DNA of 10,087 bases from NCBI GenBank assembly GCA_945827565.1, contig CALZNR010000025.1:1-10087 (forward strand), written 5' to 3'. A model generated the notes under the pieces. The model worked only from the letters and a program-made list of their open reading frames with translations, was not told the DNA's origin and ran no database searches. This document shows, piece after piece, positions 7,913 to 10,087 of the stretch. This DNA comes from an uncultured Prevotella sp. (GTDB lineage Bacteria > Bacteroidota > Bacteroidia > Bacteroidales > Bacteroidaceae). Made by a program: the position numbers and the translations under genes. Position 1 is the stretch's first letter; every line of letters begins with the position of its first letter.

Positions 7913-8767
7913 TTAGGAGGTGATATCATTCACCTCAGTCACATGATTCATCCATCCGTTCATAATAACAGCGGGCGAATGGGTGGTGAGCACTATCTGC
8001 ACATTGGGATTGAGTTCCATGATCATGTCTATCAGTTGCTGCTGCCAATCAATGTGCAGGCTCACCTCGGGTTCGTCCATGAAAAGCACATAGGGCTTGT
8101 TGTCTTCTATCAGCACAGTAAGCAGTATGGCAAGCATCTGCTTCTCTCCACTGGACAGCTGGTAGCAGGTAATCACCTCACCCAACTGAGTGAAGGCAAT
8201 TTCATTTTGTGTACGTATCAGCCGCTTGCCTGTCTCAGCAAAGAGGCGGTCAATGAGGTCTTGAAACAGTTTTTTGGGAGCCGACACCCGGCCTGCCTGT
8301 TCCGTGGCATCTGCATCTCCCTGTTGCAGTATAGCGATGATACGGTTGCCCATGTTCACCTGATAGTCCAGATATTTGCGCTGCAACTGATACAGTTGCC
8401 AGTCCAATTCTGTGGCCACCGGAGCATCCACTATCTTGTTGACCACATCTCCCTGCATCAGCGGACGGTCAAAACTGCGTATCACGTCATAGCGTATGCG
8501 CCGAGCATCTTCGGGCACCACCTTTATCTTTACTCCCGGCAGAATATTGTCTGAGAGTTCTCCCCCAGGCAACAGGGTTCGCAACACCTTATTCAATATG
8601 GTGCTCTTACCCACCCCGTTGATACCGCTAAGGATGTTCACCTTGGGGTCCAGTTCCCACACTATATGCTTTCGTCCGCTCCAAAGCGAGTCTATCTCTA
8701 TGCGTGAGATATAGTCTGCGTATTTTTGAACCATGAGCTCTGTTTTAGGTTGGATTATTTTCTGCAT
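7913..8767 (-). CDS. AAA family ATPase of ABC/OLD type (AriA-like partner of the DUF4435 protein)
   Basis: Soluble ABC-type ATPase of 284 residues with all motifs intact: Walker A GINGVGKST (48-56), ABC signature LSSGEKQ (204-210), Walker B YVLFMDEPE (226-234) with catalytic E232, D-loop SLHIDWQ (236-242), and switch histidine H263 in TTHSP. This is the pattern of the AAA_15/AAA_21 ATPases in OLD nucleases, AriA and RecF/Rad50 relatives. There are no membrane segments. The region between Walker A and the signature is only about 150 residues, room for a short helical hairpin (about 115-150) but not a long coiled coil. The DUF4435 Toprim gene follows after 79 bp, so an ATPase-sensor/nuclease-effector pair is the natural reading. 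A TATATTTG box lies 12 bp before the ATG at 8767; an alternative ATG at 8734 (MVQKYADYI) is possible and would remove 11 residues. Confidence 0.9.
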   Translation of the reverse strand: MQKIIQPKTELMVQKYADYISRIEIDSLWSGRKHIVWELDPKVNILSGINGVGKSTILNKVLRTLLPGGELSDNILPGVKIKVVPEDARRIRYDVIRSFDRPLMQGDVVNKIVDAPVATELDWQLYQLQRKYLDYQVNMGNRIIAILQQGDADATEQAGRVSAPKKLFQDLIDRLFAETGKRLIRTQNEIAFTQLGEVITCYQLSSGEKQMLAILLTVLIEDNKPYVLFMDEPEVSLHIDWQQQLIDMIMELNPNVQIVLTTHSPAVIMNGWMNHVTEVNDITS

Positions 8768-8779
8768 CTTTGTCTATTG

Positions 8780-8787
8780 CAAATATA
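8780..8787 (-). promoter_or_regulatory. Bacteroidetes -7 box for the ATPase-DUF4435 pair
   Basis: The minus strand reads TATATTTG, matching TAnnTTTG, 12 bases before the ATG at 8767. A leader of about five bases is expected. No convincing -33 TTTG lies 19-21 bp upstream. It is divergent from, and 21 bp away from, the box serving the transporter gene. Confidence 0.6.
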
Positions 8788-8808
8788 TGAATTATCCCAA
8801 TAAATGTG

Positions 8809-8816
8809 TACTTTTG
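8809..8816 (+). promoter_or_regulatory. Bacteroidetes -7 box for the EamA transporter gene
   Basis: TACTTTTG matches TAnnTTTG. It lies 30 bases before the ATG at 8847, giving a leader of about 25 nt. It is downstream of an earlier in-frame ATG at 8733, which argues against that longer start. The -33 element is not clear. Confidence 0.65.
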
Positions 8817-8846
8817 CACCGGATTTTTAACAACATTAAGTTGATT

Positions 8847-9782
8847 ATGGATAACAAAAGAGTACTTTTAGCACATCTGTCGATGTTTTCTGCCTGCGCT
8901 TTTTGGGGATTGATGGCGCCTTTGGGAAAAGACGCCATGGTACATGGTCTCACGGGAATAGACATGGTGAGCTTTAGAGTAGGTGGAGCATGTATTCTGT
9001 TTTGGCTCACTTCACTGTTTGTGCCCAGCGAGCAGGTAAGCAAGCGCGACAAACTGATGCTGGCTGGTGCCGCCCTGTTTGGACTGGTGTGCAACCAGTG
9101 CTGCTACACCATCGGACTGAGTATCACCTCGCCCATCAACGCCAGTATTGTCACCACCAGTATGCCCATCTTTGCCATGCTGCTGTCGGCACTCATCTTG
9201 AAGGAGCCCATCACCAGCAAGAAAGCAATAGGAGTGTTCATGGGTTGTAGCGGTGCACTGATTCTGATACTCACCAGTGCCCACAGTGGCAGCAACAAGG
9301 TGGGCGACATCCGAGGTGACCTGCTATGCCTGTTTGCCCAGTTCTCCTTTGCCTTGTATCTATCATTATTCCGTGACCTGATAAGGCGCTATTCCGTATT
9401 CACCATCAACAAGTGGATGTTTCTATATGCCTGCCTCCTCATCCTTCCCTTCTCTCAGCAGTCATTGCGACAGATAGCATGGACAGAGGTGAGCACCACT
9501 ACCTGGCTTGAGACTGCCTATGTGGTGGTGATAGGCACCTACTTCTCGTATATTCTCACCATGATAGGCCAGCACACTCTGCGCCCCACTGTGGTCAGCG
9601 TGTACAACTATGTGCAGCCCATTGTGAGCGTAATTGTGAGCGTGTGTATGGGCATCGGCATACTGCGATGGAGCCATGCCCTGGCAGTCATTCTGGTATT
9701 TTCCGGGGTACGATTGGTAACAAAGTCGAAGAGCAGGAGTGATCTGGAAAAAGAGATGACCACAAACACAAAGCAGGAATAA
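8847..9782 (+). CDS. EamA/DMT superfamily transporter
   Basis: Inner-membrane carrier of the drug/metabolite transporter superfamily, 311 residues from the ATG at 8847. About ten hydrophobic segments form two EamA repeats. The first contains the typical FSACAFWGLMAPLGKDAM (residues 14-31) and ASIVTTSMPIFAMLLSALIL, the second FAQFSFALYLSLFRDL and VVSVYNYVQPIVSVIVS. The tail is short, charged and cytoplasmic. The frame is open upstream to an ATG at 8733, which would add 38 residues, but a TAnnTTTG box at 8809-8816 lies inside that extension and the usual family N-terminus begins near MDNKRVLLAHL. The substrate cannot be predicted: members export amino acids, nucleosides or other metabolites. 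It is divergent from the ATPase-DUF4435 pair and closed by a strong hairpin at 9858-9917. Confidence 0.93.
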   Translation: MDNKRVLLAHLSMFSACAFWGLMAPLGKDAMVHGLTGIDMVSFRVGGACILFWLTSLFVPSEQVSKRDKLMLAGAALFGLVCNQCCYTIGLSITSPINASIVTTSMPIFAMLLSALILKEPITSKKAIGVFMGCSGALILILTSAHSGSNKVGDIRGDLLCLFAQFSFALYLSLFRDLIRRYSVFTINKWMFLYACLLILPFSQQSLRQIAWTEVSTTTWLETAYVVVIGTYFSYILTMIGQHTLRPTVVSVYNYVQPIVSVIVSVCMGIGILRWSHALAVILVFSGVRLVTKSKSRSDLEKEMTTNTKQE

Positions 9783-9857
9783 AAGACAGGAAACGGAAAA
9801 AGAAAAAACGATTCAATGCCATAGGTTCTGCAGATCAGAGCCATAAGACACAAAATG

Positions 9858-9917
9858 AAGGAAGCCAAGATAACCAAACAGGTTGAACCTGTTGTCTTTG
9901 GTTATCTTGGCTTCCTT
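9858..9917. terminator. Long perfect hairpin, probable bidirectional terminator
   Basis: Bases 9858-9878 and 9897-9917 are perfect 21-bp inverted repeats (left arm begins AAGGAAGCC, right arm ends GGCTTCCTT) around an 18-base loop. A second, smaller inverted repeat AACAGGTT/AACCTGTT (9877-9884, 9886-9893) is nested over the loop. ATTTT follows on the plus strand, and CATTTT follows on the minus strand. It lies 75 bp after the transporter stop and 32 bp after the stop of the convergent partial gene, the place for a shared terminator. Confidence 0.85.
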
Positions 9918-9949
9918 ATTTTCTCAAAATTCAATGGACTATCCCGAAT

Positions 9950-10045
9950 TTACTTCACTACCGTGATGTTTACATTCTCTCGGGTGATGTTGCGTGAGTT
10001 GTTGAACTCTGCACCCTTCTTTGCCTGAATAGTGATATCCTGCAG
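9950..10045 (-). CDS. C-terminal fragment of an unidentified protein, possibly a beta-helix carbohydrate enzyme
   Basis: Only the last 31 codons and the TAA (9952-9950) remain; the rest is lost at the adapter junction. The peptide reads LQDITIQAKKGAEFNNSRN and continues ITRENVNITVVK. The alternation of short beta strands with asparagine turns (NNSRNI, ENVNI) is what the final coils of right-handed parallel beta-helix proteins look like, for example GH28 polygalacturonases, which are common in Bacteroidales. That family call is a guess from 31 residues. Support that this is a real gene end: the frame is open right up to the adapter, and the stop lies just outside a bidirectional terminator. 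Reading into the adapter would add a false MYKRQ start. Confidence 0.55.
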   Translation of the reverse strand: MQDITIQAKKGAEFNNSRNITRENVNITVVK

Positions 10046-10087
10046 CTGTCTCTTATACACATCTGACGCTGCCGACGATATGCAGTG
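10046..10087. other. Nextera Read 1 adapter plus i5 index (sequencing artefact)
   Basis: Bases 10046-10078 are the reverse complement of the 33-nt Nextera Read 1 oligonucleotide, starting with the Tn5 mosaic end (10046-10064). Bases 10079-10086 (TATGCAGT) are the reverse complement of ACTGCATA, which I recognise as the S506 i5 barcode, and the final G fits the start of the P5 side. Genomic sequence therefore ends at 10045. Confidence 0.98.

Noticed and set aside
7943..8554. 203-codon open frame antisense to the ATPase gene
   Set aside because: It has an ATG and good length, but the opposite strand encodes a complete set of ABC ATPase motifs, and the antisense product shows no recognisable domain. 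A shadow of codon bias is the simplest reading.
6796..8767. The ATPase-DUF4435 pair as a recently acquired mobile island
   Set aside because: No flanking repeats, integrase, tRNA or visible shift in base composition; neighbours are ordinary chromosomal genes. The pair is kept as a defence candidate but not as an island.

Overview
The window reads as a chromosomal fragment from a member of the Bacteroidales, most likely Prevotellaceae. The evidence is the Bacteroidetes-type promoter box TAnnTTTG in front of four genes, the near-absence of Shine-Dalgarno sequences, roughly balanced GC, and protein sequences such as a DXS with the EGHA variant of its catalytic motif. The genome sequence is only bases 45-10045. 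Bases 1-44 and 10046-10087 are Illumina Nextera adapter with index barcodes, so both terminal genes are cut by library construction and not by biology.

Layout from left to right. Minus strand, 45-1890: a RecD-like superfamily 1 helicase followed after 31 bp by the N-terminal 118 residues of a 4'-phosphopantetheinyl transferase, probably one transcript. Plus strand, 1988-6824: dxs (isoprenoid precursor synthesis), trkA (NAD-binding regulator of K+ uptake) and trkH (K+ channel subunit), apparently one operon. The helicase and dxs are divergent and share a 97-bp spacer with back-to-back TAnnTTTG promoters, each so close to its ATG that leaderless messages are likely.

Minus strand, 8767-6796: an ABC-type AAA ATPase followed by a DUF4435 protein with Toprim-like acidic motifs. 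This two-gene architecture resembles the PARIS anti-phage system (AriA ATPase plus AriB DUF4435 Toprim nuclease) and more distantly a split OLD-family nuclease. It is the best candidate for an unusual system here, although it lies among housekeeping genes and could be an ordinary lineage-conserved pair. The DUF4435 gene starts at TTG behind a strong AGGAGG and its 3' end overlaps trkH tail to tail by 29 bp.

Plus strand, 8847-9782: an EamA/DMT-family transporter, divergent from the ATPase gene. A very long perfect hairpin at 9858-9917 closes it and the convergent gene beyond, of which only the last 31 codons remain (9950-10045, minus strand; possibly a beta-helix carbohydrate enzyme).

No tRNA, rRNA, CRISPR, insertion sequence or integrase was seen. 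No stretch of biological sequence longer than about 170 bases lacks a gene.
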